This document shows, one piece after another, positions 54,161 through 62,457 of a stretch of DNA of 64,000 nucleotides. The stretch's first letter is position 1. The number at the start of each line of letters is the position of its first letter. Under the pieces are notes generated by a model. The model searched no databases, was not told where the DNA came from, and saw only the letters and a program-made list of their open reading frames with translations. Made by a program: the position numbers and the translations under genes. Origin of the DNA: Bacteroides mediterraneensis (lineage in GTDB: Bacteria > Bacteroidota > Bacteroidia > Bacteroidales > Bacteroidaceae). The stretch lies in contig NZ_JACJKA010000005.1 of assembly GCF_016900355.1 (NCBI RefSeq), positions 62,001 to 126,000 of the forward strand, given 5' to 3'.

Positions 54161-54781
54161 ATGCCAGCCAGAATAAAAAAGCACATATATAGACTCTTTA
54201 TCAACATAACAGTTGCCGTATGGGCAACTGTTATGTTTCTTTTTGTTCCGGCCTGCGGGAAAAAGGAACAGCAAATGGCCGCGGCCGTAAAGGAAAGTGA
54301 CTCACTGCCAGATATGCGCACCACAGGAGTTACCACCCTCATCTCCGATTCCGGCATGATCCGGTATAAAATCATCACTGCAGAATGGCTGATTTACGGC
54401 CATCGGAATCCCCCCTTTTGGGCCTTTGAAAAAGGAATTTATCTGGAAAAATTCGACAGTCTTTTTCACGTAGACGCCAGTATCAAAGCCGATACGGCAT
54501 ACTACTATGAACCTAAAAAACTTTGGGAGTTACGTGGACATGTACATATCCAGAGCCAACGGGGCGATAAGTTTGATACCGAACTGATGTTCTGGGACCA
54601 GGACAAAGAAAAGATTTATTCCGACAAATTTATCCGCATTGAGCAAGTAGACAAAGTGCTGACCGGATATGGCTTTGAATCCAATCAGCAGATGACTGAA
54701 TATCAGATTTACAACAATACGGGTATTTTTACGGTTGAAGACAATGCTGCCCCAGCAGACAGCACACGAACTCCCCAATAA
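54161..54781 (+). CDS. lptC: LPS export protein LptC
   Basis: A 206-residue bitopic protein of the LPS transport bridge. One N-terminal TM/lipoprotein-like segment (about 13-32, ending FVPACGK) precedes an OstA/LptC-type beta-jellyroll: MIRYKIITAEWLIY, FEKGIYLEKFD, ADTAYYYEPKKLWELRGHVHIQSQRGDKFDTELMFWDQ in pieces, IYSDKFIRI. Length and fold fit LptC of Bacteroidota. A Cys at the end of the TM segment could be lipidated. Confidence 0.85.
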   Translation: MPARIKKHIYRLFINITVAVWATVMFLFVPACGKKEQQMAAAVKESDSLPDMRTTGVTTLISDSGMIRYKIITAEWLIYGHRNPPFWAFEKGIYLEKFDSLFHVDASIKADTAYYYEPKKLWELRGHVHIQSQRGDKFDTELMFWDQDKEKIYSDKFIRIEQVDKVLTGYGFESNQQMTEYQIYNNTGIFTVEDNAAPADSTRTPQ

Positions 54782-54793
54782 AACCATTCCATC

Positions 54794-56050
54794 ATGGGAC
54801 TTATTATCCAGTTACTCATATCGATGGCATTTTCCGCTTTCTTTTCAGGAATGGAAATAGCCTTTGTATCTTCCAATAAATTACGCTTCGAAATGGAGAA
54901 GACGAACAACGTGTCGTCTTACATCCTTTCCGCATTTTACCGGCACTCCAACAATTTTATTTCTACCATGCTGGTGGGAAACAACATCGCCTTGGTCATC
55001 TACGGTATATTGATGGCCCAGCTCATTGAACATTACATTCTTGCAGATGTTATTACCAATCAGGCATTGCTGGTATCAATAGAAACGATTATCTCTACCC
55101 TGATCATTCTTGTCACAGGAGAGTTTATCCCCAAAACATTATTCAAAATAAATCCCAATACTACCCTGAAGGCATTCAGCCTTCCCGCTTTCGTCTGCTA
55201 CATCATCCTCTACCCCATCAGCCGCTTTTCATCCTTGCTTTCCAGTGGGATGCTTCACCTTGTAGGAGTCAAGACCAACAAGGAAGACCGGGATAAAGCC
55301 TTCACTAAAGTCGATTTGGACTATTTCATACAAAGCAGCATTGAAGAGGGTAAAGAAGGAGAAGAAATTGACAATGAAATTAAAATATTCCGTAATGCCC
55401 TCGATTTCTCCAACGTCAAAATTCGCGATTGCATGATTCCACGTACGGAAATTATAGCTGTCGATTCGGATACGCCATTAGATGAGCTTAAAAAAGTATT
55501 CATTGAAAACGGCATCAGCAAAATTATCGTCTATAAAGACAACATCGACAACATCATCGGATACATCCATTCCTCCGAAATGTTCAAAGCCACCACAGAA
55601 TGGCAGAACAACATACGCAGTATTCCTTTTGTTCCGGAGACAATGGCAGCCCATAAGCTGATGCGTATCTTCAAGCAACAGAAAAGATCATTGGCCGTAG
55701 TGGTAGATGAGTTTGGAGGTGTTTCGGGCATTGTGGCCTTGGAAGACTTGATTGAAGAGATTTTGGGTGATATCGAAGACGAACACGATACGACTTCTAC
55801 GGTAGCTAAACAGATTTCGGAGAACGAATACATCTTTTCGGGCAGAATGGATATCGAAAAAGCCAATGAAACATTCAACCTGAATCTTCCGGAAAGTGAA
55901 GATTACCAGACCATCGGTGGACTGATTCTCAACGAATGTCAGAGTATTCCAAAAGTAAACGAAATCATTCAGATAGAAGGATTCACCTTCAAAATCATCA
56001 AAGTCAGTGCCAACCGAATTGAACTGGTGAAACTGATTGCACAGAAATGA
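54794..56050 (+). CDS. CNNM/CorC (hemolysin)-family membrane protein
   Basis: A 418-residue protein. DUF21 domain with about four hydrophobic segments (residues 1-170), CBS pair (about 205-330; MIPRTEIIAVDSD and VVDEFGGVSGIVALEDLIEEILGDI in pieces), then the CorC_HlyC domain to the end (FKIIKVSANRIELVKL). Paralogue of the GldE-like protein at 18026. Probable ion (magnesium/cobalt) transport role. 12 nt after lptC. Confidence 0.85.
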   Translation: MGLIIQLLISMAFSAFFSGMEIAFVSSNKLRFEMEKTNNVSSYILSAFYRHSNNFISTMLVGNNIALVIYGILMAQLIEHYILADVITNQALLVSIETIISTLIILVTGEFIPKTLFKINPNTTLKAFSLPAFVCYIILYPISRFSSLLSSGMLHLVGVKTNKEDRDKAFTKVDLDYFIQSSIEEGKEGEEIDNEIKIFRNALDFSNVKIRDCMIPRTEIIAVDSDTPLDELKKVFIENGISKIIVYKDNIDNIIGYIHSSEMFKATTEWQNNIRSIPFVPETMAAHKLMRIFKQQKRSLAVVVDEFGGVSGIVALEDLIEEILGDIEDEHDTTSTVAKQISENEYIFSGRMDIEKANETFNLNLPESEDYQTIGGLILNECQSIPKVNEIIQIEGFTFKIIKVSANRIELVKLIAQK

Positions 56051-56092
56051 GCATTTTTTTGAAAGAAAATAGTGACTAAACGGTATTTTTTG

Positions 56093-56100
56093 TATCTTCG
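56093..56100 (+). promoter_or_regulatory. Possible -7 element of the PpiD-like gene
   Basis: TATCTTCG is one base from TAnnTTTG and lies 52 nt before the ATG at 56153. Confidence 0.4.
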
Positions 56101-56152
56101 TGCGCTAATAGCGGAAATATAAAAACAATAAACAAAAAAATAATAACTTTAA

Positions 56153-58291
56153 ATGGCAACTTTACAAAAAATTCGAAGCAAAGGACCTTTATTGGTCATC
56201 GTAATCGGTCTTGCCCTTTTTGCATTCATCGCGGGAGACGCATGGAAAGTGCTCCAGCCGCATCAAGGTAAACAAGACGTAGGAGAAGTGAACGGGGAAG
56301 TTCTCAGTGCACAAGATTATCAAAAGATGGTTGACGAGCTTAGCGAAGTAATTAAACTGACCAACGGACTGAACTCGCTGACAGAAGATCAGCTGAACAA
56401 CGTCAAGGATCAGGTATGGCAAAGCTATGTCAACAATAAACTGATTGCTGAACAGGCTAAGAAGTTGGGCTTGAAGGTGACAGATGCTGAAATCCAGGCC
56501 ATCATTGACCAAGGAACTCACCCGTTGCTGATGCAGACTCCATTCCGCAACCCGCAGACAGGCATGTTCGACAAAGATATGTTGAAAAAATTCCTGGTAG
56601 ATTATGCGAACATGGACGCCAGCAAGATGCCGGCCCAGTATGTAGAATACTACCAGAAGATGGGTGCTTTCTGGAAATTTGTAGAAAAAACTTTAGCTGA
56701 AAGCACACTGGCTCAGAAATACCAGAACCTGGTTACCAAATCATTGATTTCAAACCCGGTTTCTGCCGAAGATGCTTTCAAATCACGTACAGAACAGAGC
56801 GACTTGCTGTTGGCAGGAGTTCCTTACAGCTCTATCAGTGATTCTACCATTCAGGTATCCGACAGCGAAATCAAAGACCGCTACAACGAAAAGAAAGAAC
56901 AGTTCAAGCAACTGGTTGAAACCCGTGACATCCGTTACATTGACGTAAAAGTAGTTCCGTCGGATGCAGACCGCAAGGCTGTAGAAAAGGAAGTGACCGA
57001 ATACAGCAACCAGCTGGCCAAGACTGACTCCGATTTCGGTACTTTCATCCGTTCTACCGGTTCTTCAGTCAACTATTCAGACGTTCCGGTCAACAAAACG
57101 GTATTCCCGGCTGATGTAGCTGCACGCCTTGACTCTACAGGAGTAAACGAAGTATACGGTCCTTATTACAATCAGACTGACGACTCTTACAATGCCTTCA
57201 AAGTTTTGGCTAAAGTTTCTTCTCCTGACTCTATCCAGTTCCGTCAGATTCAGGTATATGCCGATACAGAAGAAAAGACCAAGACACTGGCTGATAGTAT
57301 CTACAATGCACTGAAAGGTGGAGCAGACTTTGCTGCAATCGCCAAAATCTACGGACAAACCGGCGAAGCAAGCTGGGTAAATTCACAAAGCTGGGAAGGT
57401 GCAGAACTGGATGCAGACAACAGCAAGTTCATCAATGCATTGCTCAACCAGCCTGTAAACGAACTGACCAACTTAAACGTAGGACAGGCCAACCTGATTC
57501 TGCAGGTAATGAACAAAAAAGGCATGCAAACCAAATATAAAGTGGCTGTCGTAAAACGACCGGTTGAATTCAGCAAAGAAACCTACAACGCAGCTTACAA
57601 TAAATTCAGCCAGTTTGTAGCACAAAATACAACCATCGATTCAATGGTCAAGAACGCAGAAGAAAGCGGTTATACCCTGACTCCGCGCACAGACCTTTCC
57701 AGCGCAGAACACTATGTAGGTGGTGTACGTTCTACCCGTGAAACTTTGAAATGGATTTTCGCTGCAAAACCGGGTGAAGTTTCTCCGCTGTATGAATGCG
57801 GTGAAAACGACCATCTGATGGTAGTGGCTCTCGACAAGATTCACGAAGCAGGCTATCGTGACCTCAATTCTGTAGCAGAAATGCTGAAGAACGAAATTCG
57901 CCGCGATAAGAAAGCAGACCAGATTATGGCAGATATGAAGAAATACAATTCTATCGCTCAAGTAAAAGGAATGAAAGATGCCGTAAGTGATTCTGTAAAA
58001 CATGTTACTTTCAGCGCACCTGCTTATATTTCAGTGACACGTGCCAGCGAACCGGTAATCGGTGCCGTTGCTGCTAAGACTGCAGTTAACAAAGTAAGTG
58101 CTCCTATCAAGGGTAATGCTGGAGTATACATGATTCAAGTATATGCCAAAAATAAAGGAACCGAAAAGTTTGATGCCAAACAAGAAGAAGCTACTTTGAA
58201 CAACATGGCCGTACGTATCGTAGGAAGCCAGCTGATCAATGACTTGTATCAGAAAGCAAAAGTAGAAGACAAACGTTATCTCTTCTTCTAA
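56153..58291 (+). CDS. PpiD/SurA-like peptidyl-prolyl isomerase
   Basis: Periplasmic folding factor of 712 residues anchored by one N-terminal TM (about 10-30, GPLLVIVIGLALFAFIAGDAW). SurA_N-like chaperone region (about 45-230: EVNGEVLSAQDYQKMVDEL, QVWQSYVNNKLIAEQAKKLGL) and two parvulin-like regions (about 355-460 with FRQIQVYADTEEKTKTLADSIY and about 510-580 with KWIFAAKPGEVSPLYE). The second is the better preserved. Size matches PpiD-type proteins of Bacteroidota. Ends at a strong terminator. Confidence 0.87.
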   Translation: MATLQKIRSKGPLLVIVIGLALFAFIAGDAWKVLQPHQGKQDVGEVNGEVLSAQDYQKMVDELSEVIKLTNGLNSLTEDQLNNVKDQVWQSYVNNKLIAEQAKKLGLKVTDAEIQAIIDQGTHPLLMQTPFRNPQTGMFDKDMLKKFLVDYANMDASKMPAQYVEYYQKMGAFWKFVEKTLAESTLAQKYQNLVTKSLISNPVSAEDAFKSRTEQSDLLLAGVPYSSISDSTIQVSDSEIKDRYNEKKEQFKQLVETRDIRYIDVKVVPSDADRKAVEKEVTEYSNQLAKTDSDFGTFIRSTGSSVNYSDVPVNKTVFPADVAARLDSTGVNEVYGPYYNQTDDSYNAFKVLAKVSSPDSIQFRQIQVYADTEEKTKTLADSIYNALKGGADFAAIAKIYGQTGEASWVNSQSWEGAELDADNSKFINALLNQPVNELTNLNVGQANLILQVMNKKGMQTKYKVAVVKRPVEFSKETYNAAYNKFSQFVAQNTTIDSMVKNAEESGYTLTPRTDLSSAEHYVGGVRSTRETLKWIFAAKPGEVSPLYECGENDHLMVVALDKIHEAGYRDLNSVAEMLKNEIRRDKKADQIMADMKKYNSIAQVKGMKDAVSDSVKHVTFSAPAYISVTRASEPVIGAVAAKTAVNKVSAPIKGNAGVYMIQVYAKNKGTEKFDAKQEEATLNNMAVRIVGSQLINDLYQKAKVEDKRYLFF

Positions 58292-58314
58292 TTCTCTTTC
58301 CTTAAGAAATAGAA

Positions 58315-58346
58315 AAGTCCGGAAGTCGCCTTCCGGACTTTTTTTA
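58315..58346 (+). terminator. Intrinsic terminator of the PpiD-like gene
   Basis: AAGTCCGGAAG and CTTCCGGACTT form an 11-bp perfect stem around TCGC (actual loop 4 nt), followed by TTTTTT. It separates convergent genes. Confidence 0.92.
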
Positions 58347-58350
58347 TGCA

Positions 58351-59562
58351 CTAATTCTTCCAACGGACTTGTAAATAAGCCTGGAAACGGGTACCTTCCT
58401 GCACAGGAGTCAAGGGTAAATATCCGTTTACCATTTTTCCCTCCTTCCATTCCAATGGATAGAGTTCTATCATTCTCTGATGAAATGCAAGTGCCTCCCC
58501 GTTGTGCATATAATGTTCAACCACGTACTCCCCTTCAGACAAAGAATGTACATGCCTGTCATACAATATCCGAGAAAGTACCCCCATGTTCATACGCAGA
58601 TTCACCTCTACACACGGATGAATCCGGAAACCGTCCTCCATACGGCAGACCATCATGTCCACTCCCAGATAACCTTGATAATTCCCGTCCAAGACTTTTT
58701 TCAACACCTCTTCCAGACGCTCCCTCAGCCGGTGTAATAAATCGGAAGATACAGAACAGGCCAGGACAGTTTCTATGGCCTCATTACTCCACAGGCGATT
58801 GGCCTTATAATTACCATGTACATCGGTATCAAAATAAGAATAGCCTACAAAGCGGACATCCCCTCTCTCATCCGAAAAGAATTCCATGGCAAAATCTGCC
58901 ACCTTATCGTAAATAGGTTCTGCCATCAACACCCCCTGAACCTTCATTATTCGGGATGCCCATCCGGCCAGCTGCATATTCCAGCTCTCCGCTGAAACTT
59001 TCCAGAGCCCTCTTCCACTTCCTGACCAGGGAGCTTTCAGAATCACCTGTCGCCTTTCCTGTATAAAAAGCTCCACCTCCGAAAGATGACTGCAAGCTTT
59101 CATCTCCCCACAGATTCCATCCCATCCGGAGAATGCCGGAAGAATTTCCAGACAACACTGCCTGGAAGAAAGATACCGGAGCTGCTGCATCTTCTCCTTC
59201 GATGGCAGCAACGACTCCTCCACTCCTTCTTGACGCAACAGGTGAATCAGACAGGGCGTCCACCCCCAAGGGCGATAACGTGCGGACTGCCAATCATCAG
59301 TCCAGTTTACCGCAGACAACACACGAGTCAACATCTTCCGCCCCTCTTCTTCTCGGCACACCTCCCCCAACTGCTGACGAAACAATTCCACTTGTTTCAG
59401 ACAATCCACTTTCACTCCACACCCTTCATCCGCAAACCATACCGGAAGCACTGACAAATCGGCAGCCATACGGATAATCTCTGCCGGTGCCTTATAATAC
59501 GGAGTAAAGTTGGCCATTGCCATATCGTAGTCAGGATTGAACAAATATATAGCTGGATGCAT
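58351..59562 (-). CDS. ATP-grasp-like protein of unknown function
   Basis: A 403-residue cytoplasmic protein. Start at ATG 59562 (MHPAIYLFNPDYDMAMAN) because the upstream extension to 59613 is hydrophobic and unlike the rest. ATP-grasp signs: ILKAPWSGSGRGLWKV (nucleotide loop, about residues 180-195), VLMAEPIYDKVADFAMEFF, GYLGVDMMV and HPCVEVNLRMNMG (metal-binding Glu/Asn). The N-terminal NPDYDMAMAN...YYKAP is a striking block I cannot assign. Transcribed alone. Confidence 0.72.
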   Translation of the reverse strand: MHPAIYLFNPDYDMAMANFTPYYKAPAEIIRMAADLSVLPVWFADEGCGVKVDCLKQVELFRQQLGEVCREEEGRKMLTRVLSAVNWTDDWQSARYRPWGWTPCLIHLLRQEGVEESLLPSKEKMQQLRYLSSRQCCLEILPAFSGWDGICGEMKACSHLSEVELFIQERRQVILKAPWSGSGRGLWKVSAESWNMQLAGWASRIMKVQGVLMAEPIYDKVADFAMEFFSDERGDVRFVGYSYFDTDVHGNYKANRLWSNEAIETVLACSVSSDLLHRLRERLEEVLKKVLDGNYQGYLGVDMMVCRMEDGFRIHPCVEVNLRMNMGVLSRILYDRHVHSLSEGEYVVEHYMHNGEALAFHQRMIELYPLEWKEGKMVNGYLPLTPVQEGTRFQAYLQVRWKN

Positions 59563-59929
59563 ACAAATCGGAATTAAAATATGACACAAATGTACTGAAA
59601 ATATAAACGTCAATATCGTTTCTCATACTCAAAGCACCTCCAAAACAAGCCTTTTAACTGAAAATTTTTCAGCGGAACTAAACAAGTGTAACAAAAACAC
59701 ATGAAAAACATTTCAATTTGAAATAATATTCAATGAAAAATCGAACAAACCGATAGCAGTTAAAATATAATACAAAAAAGAGAGTGATTTATTCAAATAT
59801 ATATCTAAAAGGAAGTACATTTGCATATCGAAAGACAAAAAGAAAGCAAAACAGCAAAAGACAAAACAAAAAGACAACACCAAAAGAAGAGATAACAAAC
59901 AACAACATTAACTAAAAACACGAAAGCAA
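59563..59929. other. Divergent control region upstream of the nitrogen genes
   Basis: AT-rich 367-nt gap. Holds the palindrome ATTTCAA-T-TTGAAAT (59710-59724) and a -7 box TACATTTG (59816-59823) for the rightward genes, leaving a leader of about 100 nt rich in A. No sigma-54 type GG-N10-GC promoter was recognised. No gene seen. Confidence 0.55.
59816..59823 (+). promoter_or_regulatory. Probable -7 element of the nitrogen-assimilation unit
   Basis: TACATTTG matches TAnnTTTG; the palindrome at 59710-59724 lies about 92 bp upstream. Confidence 0.6.
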
Positions 59930-60631
59930 ATGAAAAGAATGTATCTCACCGGAGTCGTATTGCTCGCATTGGCAAGCACTCCAGCCATTTCAATGGCGCA
60001 AGACAAAGTAGAAACCAGCGTCGGAGCTGATCTCGTTAGTGGATATATCTGGCGTGGACAAGACTTGGGGAATGTCAGCATTCAACCTTCTGCCTCCGTG
60101 TCCTACAAAGGGTTTTCTCTTTCAGGATGGGGATCTGTAGGTATTGACAAAGACGACACCAAAGAATTTGATTTGACTTTGGGGTACAGCACCGGAGGAT
60201 TCAGCGTATCGGTCACAGATTACTGGTTCAACAATGGTCCGCAGTACTTCCACTATGGCGCACACAACACAGCACACGTTTTCGAGGCACAGGTAGGTTA
60301 TGATTTTGGAGTAGTAGCGGTCAACTGGTACACCAACTTTGCAGGAGCAGACGGAGTGAAAGCCAATGGCGACCGTGCATATTCATCCTACTTCAGTGTG
60401 GCAGCTCCCTTCAGACTGGGAGGTCTGGACTGGTCGGCCGAAATTGGCGCCACTCCATGGGAAACCAGCTTCTACAACAATGGAGCTACAGGATTTGAGG
60501 TATCCCACATCAGTCTGAAAGCCACAAAAGAGATTAAATTTACCGATTCCTTCTCACTTCCGGTATTTGCCCAGGCCATCTGGAATCCGGCTACAGAAGG
60601 CGCCTATTTTGTATTTGGACTCAGTTTTTAA
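59930..60631 (+). CDS. Outer-membrane protein, TorF-like putative porin
   Basis: A 233-residue exported protein with signal peptide (about 1-24, ending SMAQ) and a beta-barrel pattern: ETSVGADLVSGYIWRGQDLGNVSIQPSASVSYKGFSLSGWGS in pieces, then alternating strands to AYFVFGLSF with a C-terminal Phe. The WRGxxL/QPS pattern fits the TorF putative porin family. It precedes PII and AmtB, so it may help nitrogen compounds cross the outer membrane (inference). Confidence 0.75.
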   Translation: MKRMYLTGVVLLALASTPAISMAQDKVETSVGADLVSGYIWRGQDLGNVSIQPSASVSYKGFSLSGWGSVGIDKDDTKEFDLTLGYSTGGFSVSVTDYWFNNGPQYFHYGAHNTAHVFEAQVGYDFGVVAVNWYTNFAGADGVKANGDRAYSSYFSVAAPFRLGGLDWSAEIGATPWETSFYNNGATGFEVSHISLKATKEIKFTDSFSLPVFAQAIWNPATEGAYFVFGLSF

Positions 60632-60735
60632 TTATAGAAACATAAATAGAGATAGGTATTAGCAATAAGTAAGGTAAAAGAGATTATTACAGGATAACAA
60701 GAAACAACAATACAAAATACAAATACAACGTTATT

Positions 60736-61092
60736 ATGAAGAAAATTGAAGCAATCATCCGTAGGACTAAATTCGAGGAAGTAAAGGAGGCACTTTTGGC
60801 CGCCGACATCGAATGGTTCTCCTACTATGAAGTAAGAGGTATTGGGAAAACCCGTGAAGGACGTATCTATCGTGGGGTGGTATACGACACCAGTTCCATT
60901 GAACGTATCCTGATTTCCATCGTAGTGCGGGAAAAGAATGTGGAAAAAACCGTACAGGCCATTCTGAAATCAGCCTATACCGGTGAAATCGGTGACGGAC
61001 GTATCTTTATCATCCCCGTGGAAGACTCCATCCGCATCCGCACCGGAGAACGGGGCGACATCGCCCTCTACAATGCCGAACAGGAGAAATAA
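60736..61092 (+). CDS. glnK: PII nitrogen-regulatory protein
   Basis: A 118-residue PII signal protein. Body motifs: KKIEAIIRRTKFEEVKEALL, T-loop tip GRIYRGVVYD with the Tyr equivalent to the modified Tyr51, AYTGEIGDGRIF (B-loop) and IRIRTGERGDIAL (C-loop). The T-loop is about one residue shorter than in E. coli GlnK. Directly upstream of amtB, so it most likely gates that transporter. Confidence 0.92.
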   Translation: MKKIEAIIRRTKFEEVKEALLAADIEWFSYYEVRGIGKTREGRIYRGVVYDTSSIERILISIVVREKNVEKTVQAILKSAYTGEIGDGRIFIIPVEDSIRIRTGERGDIALYNAEQEK

Positions 61093-61143
61093 AAGTTTTA
61101 CAAGCTACTATACAATACATTTACAACTAAAACGAATTGATAT

Positions 61144-62406
61144 ATGGATACAACTATGATACTGGATTCAGGGAATACGGCCTGGATAATCGTGGCCACC
61201 CTGCTCGTTCTATTGATGACTATTCCGGGCATTGCCTTGTTCTATGGCGGACTGGTCAGACAGAAAAATGTCTTGAGCATCATCATGCAGAGTCTGCTCA
61301 TCGTAGGAGCAGTCAGCATACTCTGGGTAGCGTTCGGCTACAGTTTCGTATTTGGCAGCAGCCTGATGGAGACTGACAGCGTCTGGAGACATTTCATCGG
61401 TGGTTTCGACAAGCTCTTCCTGCAAGGAATCACTACTTCCAGCCTGACTACAGGCCGGATTCCGGAACTGATGTTCGTACTCTTCCAGTGTATGTTTGCC
61501 GTCATTACTCCCGCCTTGATTCTGGGAGCTTTTGCGGAACGGGTCAAGTTTGCCGGTTTCCTGATGTTTACAGTGCTTTGGAGCATCCTGGTGTACATAC
61601 CGATGGCCCACTGGGTATGGGGAGGAGGTTTTCTCCAGCAGATGGGTGCCATCGACTTTGCCGGTGGAACCGTGGTACACATCAATGCCGGCATCGCAGC
61701 CCTGGTCATGGCCATACTGATAGGGAAACGGCGCGATTATAAGATTGGACATCCCATGGCTCCGCACAACATCACCTTCGTCTTTATGGGAACCGCCTTT
61801 CTGTGGCTGGGATGGTTTGGCTTCAATGCCGGAAGCGGCCTTTGTGCCGACGGTATCGCCGCCAATGCCTTTCTGGTGACACACCTGGCTACCTGTGTGG
61901 CTGCGCTTACCTGGATGGCTATCGACTGGATTTACAACAAGAAGCCGACTACCGTAGGTGCCTGTACGGGTGCAGTATCAGGACTGGTAGCCATCACACC
62001 CGCTGCCGGAAGCACCGGTATTCTGGGAGCCTTCTTCATCGGACTGATAACCCCGATAGTCTGTTTCTACATGGTAGCCGTCATCAAGCCAAAGCTGAAA
62101 TACGATGACACTCTCGATGCTTTCGGTGTGCACGGAGTGGGCGGTATCATCGGTTCTATCCTGACCGGTGTCTTCGCCACCCGTTTCATTACAGGCAAAG
62201 AAGGGGCGGAAGGAGCCCTTTACGGTGACTGGCACCAGCTGTGGATACAAGTGGCAGCTACCTTGATTTCCATCGTATTCAGCGCAGTCATGACTTATCT
62301 GCTGTTCAAGGTCACAGACAGGATGATAGGCATCCGGGTAGACAAACGGGTAGAGGAAGAAGGATTGGATATCTACGAACATGGAGAATCCGCTTATAAC
62401 CATTAA
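61144..62406 (+). CDS. amtB: Ammonium transporter
   Basis: Amt-family channel of 420 residues with about 11 TM helices: WIIVATLLVLLMTIPGIALFYGGLVRQKN near the start, the signature DFAGGTVVHINAGIAALVMAILIGKR (first pore His), and DAFGVHGVGGIIG (second pore His). The short C-terminal tail (KRVEEEGLDIYEHGESAYNH) is the usual PII contact. Between PII and glutamine synthetase genes, 51 nt each side. Confidence 0.95.
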   Translation: MDTTMILDSGNTAWIIVATLLVLLMTIPGIALFYGGLVRQKNVLSIIMQSLLIVGAVSILWVAFGYSFVFGSSLMETDSVWRHFIGGFDKLFLQGITTSSLTTGRIPELMFVLFQCMFAVITPALILGAFAERVKFAGFLMFTVLWSILVYIPMAHWVWGGGFLQQMGAIDFAGGTVVHINAGIAALVMAILIGKRRDYKIGHPMAPHNITFVFMGTAFLWLGWFGFNAGSGLCADGIAANAFLVTHLATCVAALTWMAIDWIYNKKPTTVGACTGAVSGLVAITPAAGSTGILGAFFIGLITPIVCFYMVAVIKPKLKYDDTLDAFGVHGVGGIIGSILTGVFATRFITGKEGAEGALYGDWHQLWIQVAATLISIVFSAVMTYLLFKVTDRMIGIRVDKRVEEEGLDIYEHGESAYNH

Positions 62407-62457
62407 AATTAACATTCACTACTAACTAATAAATAACCAATAAAAATTTACAGTAAA

